From Actinomadura montaniterrae (GTDB lineage Bacteria > Actinomycetota > Actinomycetes > Streptosporangiales > Streptosporangiaceae), in contig NZ_WBMR01000056.1 in NCBI RefSeq assembly GCF_008923365.1, forward strand, positions 1-48,139: 48,139 bases of DNA, read 5' to 3'. Of this stretch, positions 16,277 to 23,596 are shown piece after piece (positions within the stretch are counted from its first letter, which is position 1; each line of letters begins with the position of its first letter). Below the pieces are notes generated by a model. That model was not told the DNA's origin, made no database searches, and was given only the letters and a program-made list of their open reading frames with translations. Both the position numbers and the translations under genes were made by a program.

Positions 16277-17410
16277 TCACGCGCCGGCGCGGCAGAGTTC
16301 CCGCTCGGCGATGGAGAGGGTCTGCCGCCGCAGCGAGGGCTGCAGAGAATTGGTGTTCATGAGCAGCGTGACCCGGCGGTGGCCGAATTGCATCGCGCTG
16401 GAGGTGTACCCGTCGATGTCCCCGAGGGAGCCGTAGGCGGTTCCGCACGGAGCCGAGGCGATCGTCAGGCCGAGGCCGTAACCGATGCCGGGCAAGCCGA
16501 CGGCGGCGAAGAACGCATCGGCTCCTGGCGTGGGCCGCTTCATCTCGGTGAGCAGGTGGCGGGAGAAGAGGCCGCCGCCGAGCAGCGCCCCGAGGAACCG
16601 GTCGACGTCGGCGCCCGTCGACACCATCCCCGCCGCCGCCCCGGCCGCGCCGGCACTCGTCCGGGTGGTCACGTCGATCGCGGGACCGGAACGGGGCGGC
16701 AGCGGAGCGGCGAAAACGTAACCGCGCGCCTGCCGGGGCGCGACCGCGGTCGCGGTGGGGAAGGTCGTGCCGGTCAGGCGGAGGGGGCGGATCAGACGCG
16801 TCCGCACCTCGTCCTGGATCGGGCGGCCCGTGACCCGGTGAACGATCTCGCCGAGGACGATGTAGTTGGTGCTCGAGTAGCGGAAGCCCGTCCCGGGCGC
16901 GAAGTACGGCGCATGCGCCGTGCCCAGGGCGATGAGCTGCGCCGGGGTGTAGGGGGCGCCGGGGTCGAAGCGGGGATCGTCCGAGTAGTCGAAGAGCCCG
17001 CTGGCGTGGTCGAGCAGTTCCCGCACGGTGATCTTCCCGGCGTTCGGGACCTGCTCGGGCAGCAGCCCCGCGATCGGCTGGTCGAGGGCGAGCTTGTGCT
17101 CCGTGACCAGCTGCAGTACCACCGCGGCCACGAACGTCTTGGTGATGGACGCGATCCTGAACCGGTCGTCGGGCCGCAGCGCCCGGCCCGCCGGGATGTC
17201 CGCGAGGCCCGCGGCCGTTCGCCGCGCCGCCCGCCCGTCGCGGCTCGTGACCGCGACCACGCCGGGTACGCCGTCGGCGTCGACGAGGTTCCGGATCTCC
17301 GCCCGCAACGGGGCGTCCCGGGACGGCGCGCTCATCGCGCGCGCCGGCGACGTGGAGGCGACCCCGACCAGCGCGGCGGCGACGAGGGCGGCACAACGCT
17401 TCAACCACAT
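16277..17410 (-). CDS. Secreted serine hydrolase (class C beta-lactamase/DD-carboxypeptidase family)
   Basis: A 377-residue protein with an N-terminal signal peptide (WLKRCAALVAAALVGVAST, cleavage near SPARA). The catalytic SxxK is SITK (Ser88, Lys91). The second motif reads FRYSSTNY (Tyr178 is the likely base; Ser stands where Asn is commonest). The third motif near the C-terminus is not obvious. Such secreted enzymes act as D-Ala-D-Ala carboxypeptidases, D-aminopeptidases or esterases. Its 3' end faces the GlxA-type gene 16 bases away; its start is divergent from an alpha/beta hydrolase. Confidence 0.87.
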   Translation of the reverse strand: MWLKRCAALVAAALVGVASTSPARAMSAPSRDAPLRAEIRNLVDADGVPGVVAVTSRDGRAARRTAAGLADIPAGRALRPDDRFRIASITKTFVAAVVLQLVTEHKLALDQPIAGLLPEQVPNAGKITVRELLDHASGLFDYSDDPRFDPGAPYTPAQLIALGTAHAPYFAPGTGFRYSSTNYIVLGEIVHRVTGRPIQDEVRTRLIRPLRLTGTTFPTATAVAPRQARGYVFAAPLPPRSGPAIDVTTRTSAGAAGAAAGMVSTGADVDRFLGALLGGGLFSRHLLTEMKRPTPGADAFFAAVGLPGIGYGLGLTIASAPCGTAYGSLGDIDGYTSSAMQFGHRRVTLLMNTNSLQPSLRRQTLSIAERELCRAGA

Positions 17411-17566
17411 GCGCGTTCTCCTTCACGACCAGGCATGACCGCCAGAATCGGCGACCGCCCGGCCGGCCGTCTTGGAGGAATGTTCCGCGAGCGCCGCGGT
17501 CCCGCCGCATACGCAGACGGACATTTGTACAAGCCACCGGCCTCCCCCTGCGGCGACAGTGGGCGC

Positions 17567-18346
17567 ATGCCCCATACCGGTTCAGGGATTTACTGGGAAG
17601 AGCACGGCGACGGCCCACGCACGCTCGTGATGCTGCCGGGGTTCGGCGCGACGGCCGAGCTGATGACCGGCATCGTGCGGCACCTGAGCGGATTCCGCGT
17701 CCTGGTCTTCGACCTGCCCGGACATGGCCGCTCCGTGCGCGCGCCGGCGGACGGGAGGCTGCCCGCGCTGGCCGCGACCCTGCACGACGCGATCAACGAC
17801 GCGATCAACGACGCGGGGGTCGGCGCCTACGATCTGGCCGGCTGCTCGCTCGGCGGTGCGATCGCGCTGCGCCTCGCCCTCGACCACCCGGACGAGGTGC
17901 GCGCGCTGGTCGGCATCGTTCCGTGGAACGCCGCGGGGACGACCGCCGAGGACGAGGTGATGGCCGGTTTCGACGCCGTGTACGGCGACGCCGAGGCCCT
18001 CGCGCAGGGAGTGGCGGCGATCTCCGTGGACCCGTCGAAGACGTCCCGTCTGGCCGGCAGCATGCTGACCGTCACGGAGCGGATGTGGCACGGCTGGCTC
18101 GCCGGAGGCGCCCTGACGAGCCAGGCCGACGAGCTGCCCGGCTTGCGCGTGCCGACCTGCTACATAGTCGGCGGCAAGGACGTCGTCGTCGACCAGGCCA
18201 AGCAGCTCGACGACATCCGGCGCATCCCCGGGGGCCGGGCGGTCCTGCTGAGCGATCTCGGCCACCTGTGCGGTCTCGAAAGGCCCGGCATCGTGGCGGA
18301 CGAGATCACCGCCTTCCTAGACTCCGTTCCGGCGGCCGGGGCATAG
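17567..18346 (+). CDS. Alpha/beta hydrolase (Ser nucleophile)
   Basis: The ATG at 17567 gives 259 residues that begin with the conserved IYWEEHGDGPRTLVMLPGFG, including the oxyanion region. The nucleophile elbow is LAGCSLGGAIA (Ser), the acid is likely in YIVGGKDVVV, and the base is in LSDLGHLCGLERPG. It is an esterase/lactonase/C-C hydrolase-type enzyme of unknown substrate. An in-frame 12-bp duplication gives DAINDAIND around residues 73-81. The stop codon lies inside the 5' arm of a long hairpin that ends this transcript. Confidence 0.87.
   Translation: MPHTGSGIYWEEHGDGPRTLVMLPGFGATAELMTGIVRHLSGFRVLVFDLPGHGRSVRAPADGRLPALAATLHDAINDAINDAGVGAYDLAGCSLGGAIALRLALDHPDEVRALVGIVPWNAAGTTAEDEVMAGFDAVYGDAEALAQGVAAISVDPSKTSRLAGSMLTVTERMWHGWLAGGALTSQADELPGLRVPTCYIVGGKDVVVDQAKQLDDIRRIPGGRAVLLSDLGHLCGLERPGIVADEITAFLDSVPAAGA
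17785..17812 (+). repeat. In-frame 12-bp tandem duplication (DAINDAIND)
   Basis: GACGCGATCAAC occurs twice in a row, followed by GACGCG, inside the alpha/beta hydrolase gene. It adds one DAIN unit to a surface helix. It looks like a recent slippage event because the copies are identical at the DNA level. Confidence 0.75.
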
Positions 18347-18373
18347 GGCGACCCAGCTCGCCCTATGCCCCGG
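18336..18373. terminator. Bidirectional terminator hairpin between convergent genes
   Basis: A perfect 16-bp inverted repeat (arm CCGGGGCATAGGGCGA) with a 6-base loop spans the stop codon of the alpha/beta hydrolase and ends 16 bases before the 3' end of the convergent beta-propeller gene. No long T run follows, as is usual in actinomycetes. Confidence 0.85.
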
Positions 18374-18389
18374 TGTCCGCGAGCGGAGG

Positions 18390-19688
18390 TCAGCTCGTGG
18401 GGCCGGTCCAGCCGACCGGGACGTGGGCGATGCGGACGCGCTGCGGGTGGTCGCCCACGGGCACGGAGACGACCTTCTGCCCGGTGCCGAAGTCGATCGC
18501 GGTGACCCGGTCGGCGCCGCTCTCGGAGATGACGCAGTCGCGGCCGTCGCCGCTGACGGTGGCCCAGTAGGGCTTGGACGCGGTGACGAGCGGGCCTTCC
18601 TGGAGCGTGGCGCGGTCGACGACGGTGGCGTAGTCGTCCATGGTCCCGGCGACGCACAGCTTGGTGCCGGCGGGGTTCACGGACAGCCCGTGGTGCCGGG
18701 AGTCGTTGACGAAGGTGGTGCGGTCGTCGCTGGTCGCGGGGTTCTTCGGCAGCGTCTTGATGCGGGTGATCTTGTCGGTGGCGACGTCGTACTCGATGAA
18801 CCCGTTGAAGAACGAGACCTGGAAGTACAGCTTGGAGAAGTCGGGGCTGAACACCGCGGGCCGGACGGCGTTGGACAGGTCCTTGCGGCCGAAGGCGTCC
18901 AGCCGCGAGCGCATGTCGATGGTCTTGACGACCTTGTAGGTGGAGGCGTCGGCGATGGTGATGTGCCGGTCGCCCTTGGTCCAGTCCAGGGACGGGTCGT
19001 CGAGGTTGGTGCTGACGTTCCCGATGGACATGTTCCAGATGTACTTGCCGCCGTTGGTCCAGATGTTCTCGTGCGGGGTGTCGCCGGTGGCGAACGAGCC
19101 GAGCTGCTTTCCGGTGGTGATGTCGAGCACGGAGACGGTGCCGGACAGCGACGACGACACCGCGACCTTGGTCCCGTCGGGCGAGACGGCCATGTGGTCG
19201 GAGCGGTAGCCGGGGACGGCGAACCGCCACTTGACCTTGTCGGTGGCCAGGTCGATGGAGACGACGTCGCCGAAGCTGGGCCGGGAGGCGACCAGGGCGG
19301 TGCCGTCGGGCGTGGAGTACAGATCGTCGACGAGCTGGTCGTGCCCCTCGCCGGGGCCCTGCTGGACGGCCAGGTAGACCGCGAGGTTGACCGGGTTGAG
19401 GTAGATCGCGGCGAGCCGCTGGGTCTTGTCGGGGACGACGTTGATGCGGCCGATCTTGGCGAAGGCGCCGCTGGACTCGATGACGTCGGCGGTGCCGTCC
19501 CAGTTGTTGCCGACGAACATCACCTCGCGGAGGGCGGGCGCCGCGTGCGCGGTGCCCGCGGTGGCGAGGGCGGGCGCGACGGCCCCGGCGGCCAGGACGG
19601 CCGCGGCGGCGATGGTCCGCAGCCGCCGGAACCCGCGGGCGGGGGCGGTCGCGGGGGTGGTCGGGGCAGGGGTGGGTGCAGCGTGCAT
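18390..19688 (-). CDS. Secreted YVTN-type beta-propeller protein
   Basis: A 432-residue protein with a long signal sequence (about 50 residues: RGFRRLRTIAAAAVLAAGAV, cleavage near TAHAA). The mature part is a seven-bladed-type propeller with repeats such as MAVSPDGTKVAVSSSLSGTVSVLDITTGKQ, FSPDFSKLYFQVSFFNGFIEYDVATDKI and LSVNPAGTKLCVAGTMDDYATVVDRAT. These are 40-45-residue YVTN/quinohemoprotein-like blades. No catalytic cluster is obvious, so a binding or lactonase-like role cannot be decided. It is divergent from a TetR gene with a 26-bp palindrome between them and is therefore probably repressed by that TetR. Confidence 0.85.
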   Translation of the reverse strand: MHAAPTPAPTTPATAPARGFRRLRTIAAAAVLAAGAVAPALATAGTAHAAPALREVMFVGNNWDGTADVIESSGAFAKIGRINVVPDKTQRLAAIYLNPVNLAVYLAVQQGPGEGHDQLVDDLYSTPDGTALVASRPSFGDVVSIDLATDKVKWRFAVPGYRSDHMAVSPDGTKVAVSSSLSGTVSVLDITTGKQLGSFATGDTPHENIWTNGGKYIWNMSIGNVSTNLDDPSLDWTKGDRHITIADASTYKVVKTIDMRSRLDAFGRKDLSNAVRPAVFSPDFSKLYFQVSFFNGFIEYDVATDKITRIKTLPKNPATSDDRTTFVNDSRHHGLSVNPAGTKLCVAGTMDDYATVVDRATLQEGPLVTASKPYWATVSGDGRDCVISESGADRVTAIDFGTGQKVVSVPVGDHPQRVRIAHVPVGWTGPTS

Positions 19689-19801
19689 GTCGTTTCTCCA
19701 GGGGGGTGGGATGCCCGGAACGGGCGGGAAACGGTGGAGCCGCTGGGTGGCGCCTTTCGGGCATGACCGGCCGGGTGGTCCGCCCGCCGCGCGCGCCCCT
19801 C

Positions 19802-19827
19802 AGTCTGAATACGGCCGTATTCAGACT
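19802..19827. promoter_or_regulatory. 26-bp perfect palindromic operator candidate
   Basis: AGTCTGAATACGG is followed directly by its exact reverse complement, a 26-bp palindrome with no spacer. It contains the inner core GAATACGGCCGTATTC. It lies about 114 bases upstream of the beta-propeller start and 86 bases upstream of the TetR start, in an otherwise GC-rich gap. The local A/T content suggests that it overlaps a promoter. The divergent TetR protein is the obvious candidate ligand. Confidence 0.8.
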
Positions 19828-19912
19828 TTCGTTACTGGATAGTAGGCAGGGCTGGGCGGGCGGTGCAAGACCCGTGCGGGAGGATTGTGCGCACCACCAG
19901 GTAGGGGGTGCA

Positions 19913-20557
19913 GTGGCGGGCAGGATCACCCCGGCGGAGGGCCGGTACGGCGGCAAGGACGCGGCCGAGCGGCGGGCGGAGCGGCGCGGGCGGTTCCGCG
20001 AGGCGGGCCTGGAGTGGTTCGGCGCCGGCCCCGGATTCCGGGCGACCCGGCTCGGCGACCTGTGCAAGGCGGCCGGACTGTCGACCCGCCAGTTCTACGA
20101 GGAGTACCGCACGCTGGAAGACCTGCTGGCCGATCTCCACCTGTACGTCAACGAGGTCGCCGAGAAGGCCGTCCTCGACGTGCTGCCCGACGTCCAGGAC
20201 CTCCCCGCGACGGAGCGGATCACCGCGTACGTGCACGCCTACGTCAGGGGCGCCACCGGCGACATGCGCCATGCCCGCATCGCCTATGTCGAGATCGTCG
20301 GCGTCAGCCCCCGGATGGACCGCCAGCGCCTCGAACGCCGCGCGGTCTGGATCGACCTGGTGAGCCGGATGGCGGACGAGGCCGCCGAGCGCGGCGAGCT
20401 GCCCCCGGGGAACTACCGCATCGCCGCCGCGGCCCTCATCGGCGCCGTGAACGGCCTCATGCACGACTGGGTCGTCGGGTGGGTCGACGCGACGCTGGAG
20501 GAGATCGCCGACGAGCTCCTGCAGTTCGTCCTCGGCCGATACAAGATCACCATGTGA
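19913..20557 (+). CDS. TetR-family transcriptional regulator
   Basis: I choose GTG 19913 (behind AGGGGG), giving 214 residues; another GTG about 40 bases upstream is possible. The N-terminus is basic (AAERRAERRGRFREAGLEWFG), then the recognition helix region TRLGDLCKAAGLSTRQFYEEYRTLEDLL, a TetR helix-turn-helix of the less common RQFYEEY type. The C-terminal domain carries ARIAYVEIVGVSPRMDRQR, as in TetR_C_33-like actinobacterial proteins. It likely binds the 26-bp palindrome upstream and represses the secreted beta-propeller gene. Confidence 0.88.
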   Translation: MAGRITPAEGRYGGKDAAERRAERRGRFREAGLEWFGAGPGFRATRLGDLCKAAGLSTRQFYEEYRTLEDLLADLHLYVNEVAEKAVLDVLPDVQDLPATERITAYVHAYVRGATGDMRHARIAYVEIVGVSPRMDRQRLERRAVWIDLVSRMADEAAERGELPPGNYRIAAAALIGAVNGLMHDWVVGWVDATLEEIADELLQFVLGRYKITM

Positions 20558-20594
20558 GCCCGTCCCGCAGCGGCTCGCGCCCCGGCCGGCGGAA

Positions 20595-20629
20595 GGCCCC
20601 GCCTCCCGGGTCGCGGGCAGGGCGGGGCC
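20595..20629. terminator. Terminator hairpin between convergent TetR and TolB-like genes
   Basis: GGCCCCGCC at 20595-20603 pairs with GGCGGGGCC at 20621-20629; the 17-base loop contains a further CCCG/CGGG pairing. It lies in the 99-bp gap between two convergent genes and can serve both. Confidence 0.65.
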
Positions 20630-20656
20630 GCCGTGAACGGTGTTTCTCGGCTGCGG

Positions 20657-22642
20657 TCAGGTTCCGTTGGCCGGCTGGCGGTAGGTGCGGCCGTCGATGG
20701 TCGTGGTGAGCGTTCCGGTCGCTTGGAAGATGTTGGTGAGGACGTCGATGGTGAGGTGGAATCCGCCGGGGCCGGTCTTCTTGGTGCCGTGGTCCTGGCC
20801 GGTCTGGACGAGGTCGGAGTACCAGTCGAGCTTGTTGAGGGTGGGGCTGGGGTTGGTGGTCGTGACGCTCTCGGTGCCGTTGAGGATGTGCGCGCCGTCG
20901 TCGGAGTAGTTCCGGTAGGCGACGGAGACGGTGCTGATCGCGGTCTGGTCGGCGTTGCCGGTGATGGTCACCGCCGCGGAACCGGACCGCTTGCCGACCA
21001 GGGTGTAGTGCCCCTGCGGCGGGTACGGGCGCGCCGGGGTGGCGCTGCCCGGCACGTACGGCGTTCCCCACGGGACGGTGTCGGAGGCGACGGCGACGTG
21101 CCGGGGCTTGAGCGGCTTGCGGCTCGTGAGGTGGGCGATCATCATCCGCGCGGTGCGTCCGCCGGGTTCGGTCGAGGTCTCGCAGGGCAGCGGGTTGGCG
21201 CCGCCGCAGGCGGGCGGGACGGCGAGGGCCTGCCAGTAGACGATGCTGGTCCCGTCGGGCGACCAGCGGGGGTCGGCCCTGCCGTTCCAGTTCGGGTCGT
21301 TGATCGCGCCGGGTCCGCCGTCGCCGGCGGCGTTGATCTGCTGCCCCTGGTAGGCGCCGCGGTCGCCGTACCGGTCGATGAGGTAGGGCTGGAAGAAGCG
21401 CCGGTCCCCGTTGTTGCGGGTGGACGACACGGCGCTGGTGGTGATCATGTCCGTGACGGGCGGGATCGCGCGCATCGCGGCGAGGAACATCTGCCGGTCC
21501 GAGCCGCGGGTGTCCATGGCGACGGTCCATCCGTCGTCGGGTGAGATGGCGATCGGGTCGGTGTACTCGGGGTTGCTGGTGAGGCGGCGGACCTTGCCGG
21601 TCCGCAGGTTCGCGGCGAAGACGTCGATGTTGGACGACTCGTCGGGGTAGCCGATGTAGGAGACCTCGTCGCCGGTGCCGGAGAAGCCGCGCAGTTCACC
21701 GACCGACACGGTCTGCGGGTTGATCTTCAGCCGGCCGGGGTGGCGCTGTTCGACGGCGACGGGCTGCTTGCTCGGGGCGGGGTCGAACAGGCGGGTCACC
21801 TTGACCAGGTCGTAGCGGGGGGCCAGCGGTGTCCCGGTCTTGGGCGCGGGGTCGAACTTCAGCCGCGCGAAGTAGCCGTACTGGTTCAGCCTGCCGTTCG
21901 TGACGGTCGCGGAGTTGAACCCCAGGTGCACGTTGTCGGGATGCAGCCGCAGCTCGCGGATGCTGCCGCCCGCGCCGGACCCGTCGGCGGTGACGTTCCA
22001 GCGGATCGGATAGATGTGGACGCGGGCCGGAGTACAGGCGGAACTGGTGAGCTGGTACGGGCCGCAGTCGATGATGTTGGTGCCGGCCAGCGCGCGCCTG
22101 CCGTCCTTGAACGCCTGCGGATAGTCCATCGCCGAGCCGCGGCCGACCGCGTTGGCGTCGGGGACTCCGCAGGTGACGCACTTCCAGGCGTCGCCGTTCG
22201 GGAAGGTGCTCCCGTCCGTCTTGACGATGATGAGCTGCTCGCCGGTGTAGACGGCGGCCGGGTCGGGCGCGGCGGGCGCGCCGGTGAAGCCGACCGTGGC
22301 GAGGACGTGGTGCCCGTCGGGCAGGAAGTCTCCCGACTGCATGCTGGTCGCCTTGCCGATGCATCCGGTGCCGTGCGGGTTGACCGCCGGAGTGCACGAG
22401 CCCGCCGAGGTGGACGGCGCGACCGGCGGGAGCGGCAGCTCAGCGACCTTGATCGGCTCCGGCTTGGGCGCCGGTGGAACGGCCTGGCCTGGAGCGGCGC
22501 CGGCGGCGCGCCCGCCGGGAGCCGCCGTCGCCGGCGCCACCGCGCCGCCGATCGCCATCGCGGCGGCGGCGAGAACGGCCACGAGCGCTCGCGACCAGGT
22601 GCCGTGTCGAACGGTTCTTATGGAGTGTCGAACGGTTCTCAT
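20657..22642 (-). CDS. Secreted TolB-like (PD40) beta-propeller protein
   Basis: A 661-residue protein starting at ATG 22642, with GGAGG 9 bases upstream. The signal sequence is ALVAVLAAAAMAIGGAVAPA, cleaved near TAAPGG. The mature part has WD40-like PD40 blades, seen in RRLTSNPEYTDPIAISPDDG followed by WTVAMDTRGSDRQMFLAAMR, and again in NWNGRADPRWSPDGTSIVYW. Paired Cys residues (CTPAV and GTGC; KCVTC) suggest disulphides outside the cell. It is a likely cell-surface or secreted binding protein, function unknown. Its first codons are a tandem 21-bp duplication. A TetR gene lies upstream on the same strand. Confidence 0.83.
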   Translation of the reverse strand: MRTVRHSIRTVRHGTWSRALVAVLAAAAMAIGGAVAPATAAPGGRAAGAAPGQAVPPAPKPEPIKVAELPLPPVAPSTSAGSCTPAVNPHGTGCIGKATSMQSGDFLPDGHHVLATVGFTGAPAAPDPAAVYTGEQLIIVKTDGSTFPNGDAWKCVTCGVPDANAVGRGSAMDYPQAFKDGRRALAGTNIIDCGPYQLTSSACTPARVHIYPIRWNVTADGSGAGGSIRELRLHPDNVHLGFNSATVTNGRLNQYGYFARLKFDPAPKTGTPLAPRYDLVKVTRLFDPAPSKQPVAVEQRHPGRLKINPQTVSVGELRGFSGTGDEVSYIGYPDESSNIDVFAANLRTGKVRRLTSNPEYTDPIAISPDDGWTVAMDTRGSDRQMFLAAMRAIPPVTDMITTSAVSSTRNNGDRRFFQPYLIDRYGDRGAYQGQQINAAGDGGPGAINDPNWNGRADPRWSPDGTSIVYWQALAVPPACGGANPLPCETSTEPGGRTARMMIAHLTSRKPLKPRHVAVASDTVPWGTPYVPGSATPARPYPPQGHYTLVGKRSGSAAVTITGNADQTAISTVSVAYRNYSDDGAHILNGTESVTTTNPSPTLNKLDWYSDLVQTGQDHGTKKTGPGGFHLTIDVLTNIFQATGTLTTTIDGRTYRQPANGT

Positions 22643-22643
22643 G
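22602..22643 (-). repeat. 21-bp tandem duplication over the start of the TolB-like gene
   Basis: On the plus strand GTGTCGAACGGTTCT is followed by TATGGA and then repeated with CATGGA, giving two 21-bp copies that differ at one base. Read on the minus strand they encode RTVRHSI and RTVRHGT just after the initiator Met, doubling the positively charged n-region of the signal peptide. Confidence 0.75.
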
Positions 22644-22794
22644 GAGTACGGCCTCCAAGGGGGTGGGCGGTCGCGCGTCGCGCGACCATCGAATTCCATT
22701 CGCTTAAAACAAGAACTCCATTCTCACGAGGGATGGGTGCGCCCAGAGCCGCGGCCAGGCCGTGCCCCGGGAAGGCGGGAGGGTCAGCCGGAGG

Positions 22795-23436
22795 TCATGC
22801 CTCCGTGGCGGAAGAGGGCGAGGACGGGTCGGACGGCGCGGCCGGACCGTCGAGCAGGAGGCGCAGGGCGTGCTCCAGCGCCTTGCCGATGTCGAGTCGC
22901 GGGTTCAGCAGCCACTGCACCTGCAGCCCGTACAGCACGGCATGGAAGATCATCGCCGCGGTCTCGGGGTCGGGGGCGCCTTCCGGCGGCCCGGCCGGCA
23001 CCCGCTCGCCCATCATCCGGGCGGTGCGGGCACGCGCCCGCTCGTAGCGGTCGACGAAGTACTCGTGGGCGGGATGATCGGACCGCGAGGCCGCGACCGC
23101 CAGTTCCGCCCACAGGCGCATCAGCTCGGGCTCCCGCTGATGGTCGCGGAGAAGGCCGTCGAAGAACGGTGCGGCCGCCTTGGCCTCCGACACCCGTTCC
23201 GAACCCCGCTCCCATTCCTCGGCATCGCGCTGCGCGAGCACGGCGGCGAGCAATTCGTCCTTGGTGCGGAAGTGATGCAGCAGCCCGGCGTGGGTGATGC
23301 CCGCCCGCTGGGCGATGTCGCGGAGCGAGGACTGCGCGAAGCCCCGCTCAGCGAAGCCGTCACGCGCCGCACGGACGATGTCGGCGCGCCGAGCGGCCGT
23401 CTTCGCATACGGTCCGCGCGCCTTGGCTGGACTCAT
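22795..23436 (-). CDS. TetR-family transcriptional regulator
   Basis: ATG 23436 (after GGGAG) gives 213 residues; an in-frame start eight codons upstream is less well placed. The helix-turn-helix is RADIVRAARDGFAERGF, then SLRDIAQRAGITHAGLLHHFRTKDELL. The C-terminal domain includes FVDRYERARARTARMMGERV and MIFHAVLYGLQVQWLLNPRLD, the TetR_C_6-like type often seen next to secreted sugar-active enzymes. It sits between the GH5 membrane fusion gene and the TolB-like gene, all on the minus strand. A small inverted repeat (TTCGC-N4-GCGAA, 23546-23559) lies upstream and could be autoregulatory. Confidence 0.9.
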   Translation of the reverse strand: MSPAKARGPYAKTAARRADIVRAARDGFAERGFAQSSLRDIAQRAGITHAGLLHHFRTKDELLAAVLAQRDAEEWERGSERVSEAKAAAPFFDGLLRDHQREPELMRLWAELAVAASRSDHPAHEYFVDRYERARARTARMMGERVPAGPPEGAPDPETAAMIFHAVLYGLQVQWLLNPRLDIGKALEHALRLLLDGPAAPSDPSSPSSATEA

Positions 23437-23596
23437 CCGGCACTCCCGCCGCGGTCTCACCGGAAGGCGAGATCCGAATCGGTGATCGTCAGGGTCGCGC
23501 GGCCGGCCGTCGCACCGGCCGCAAATCCCGACCAGATGGTAACTATTCGCTCGCGCGAACGTCCAGCCCCCGCCGGGCGCCGGCTCCCGCCTGCGT

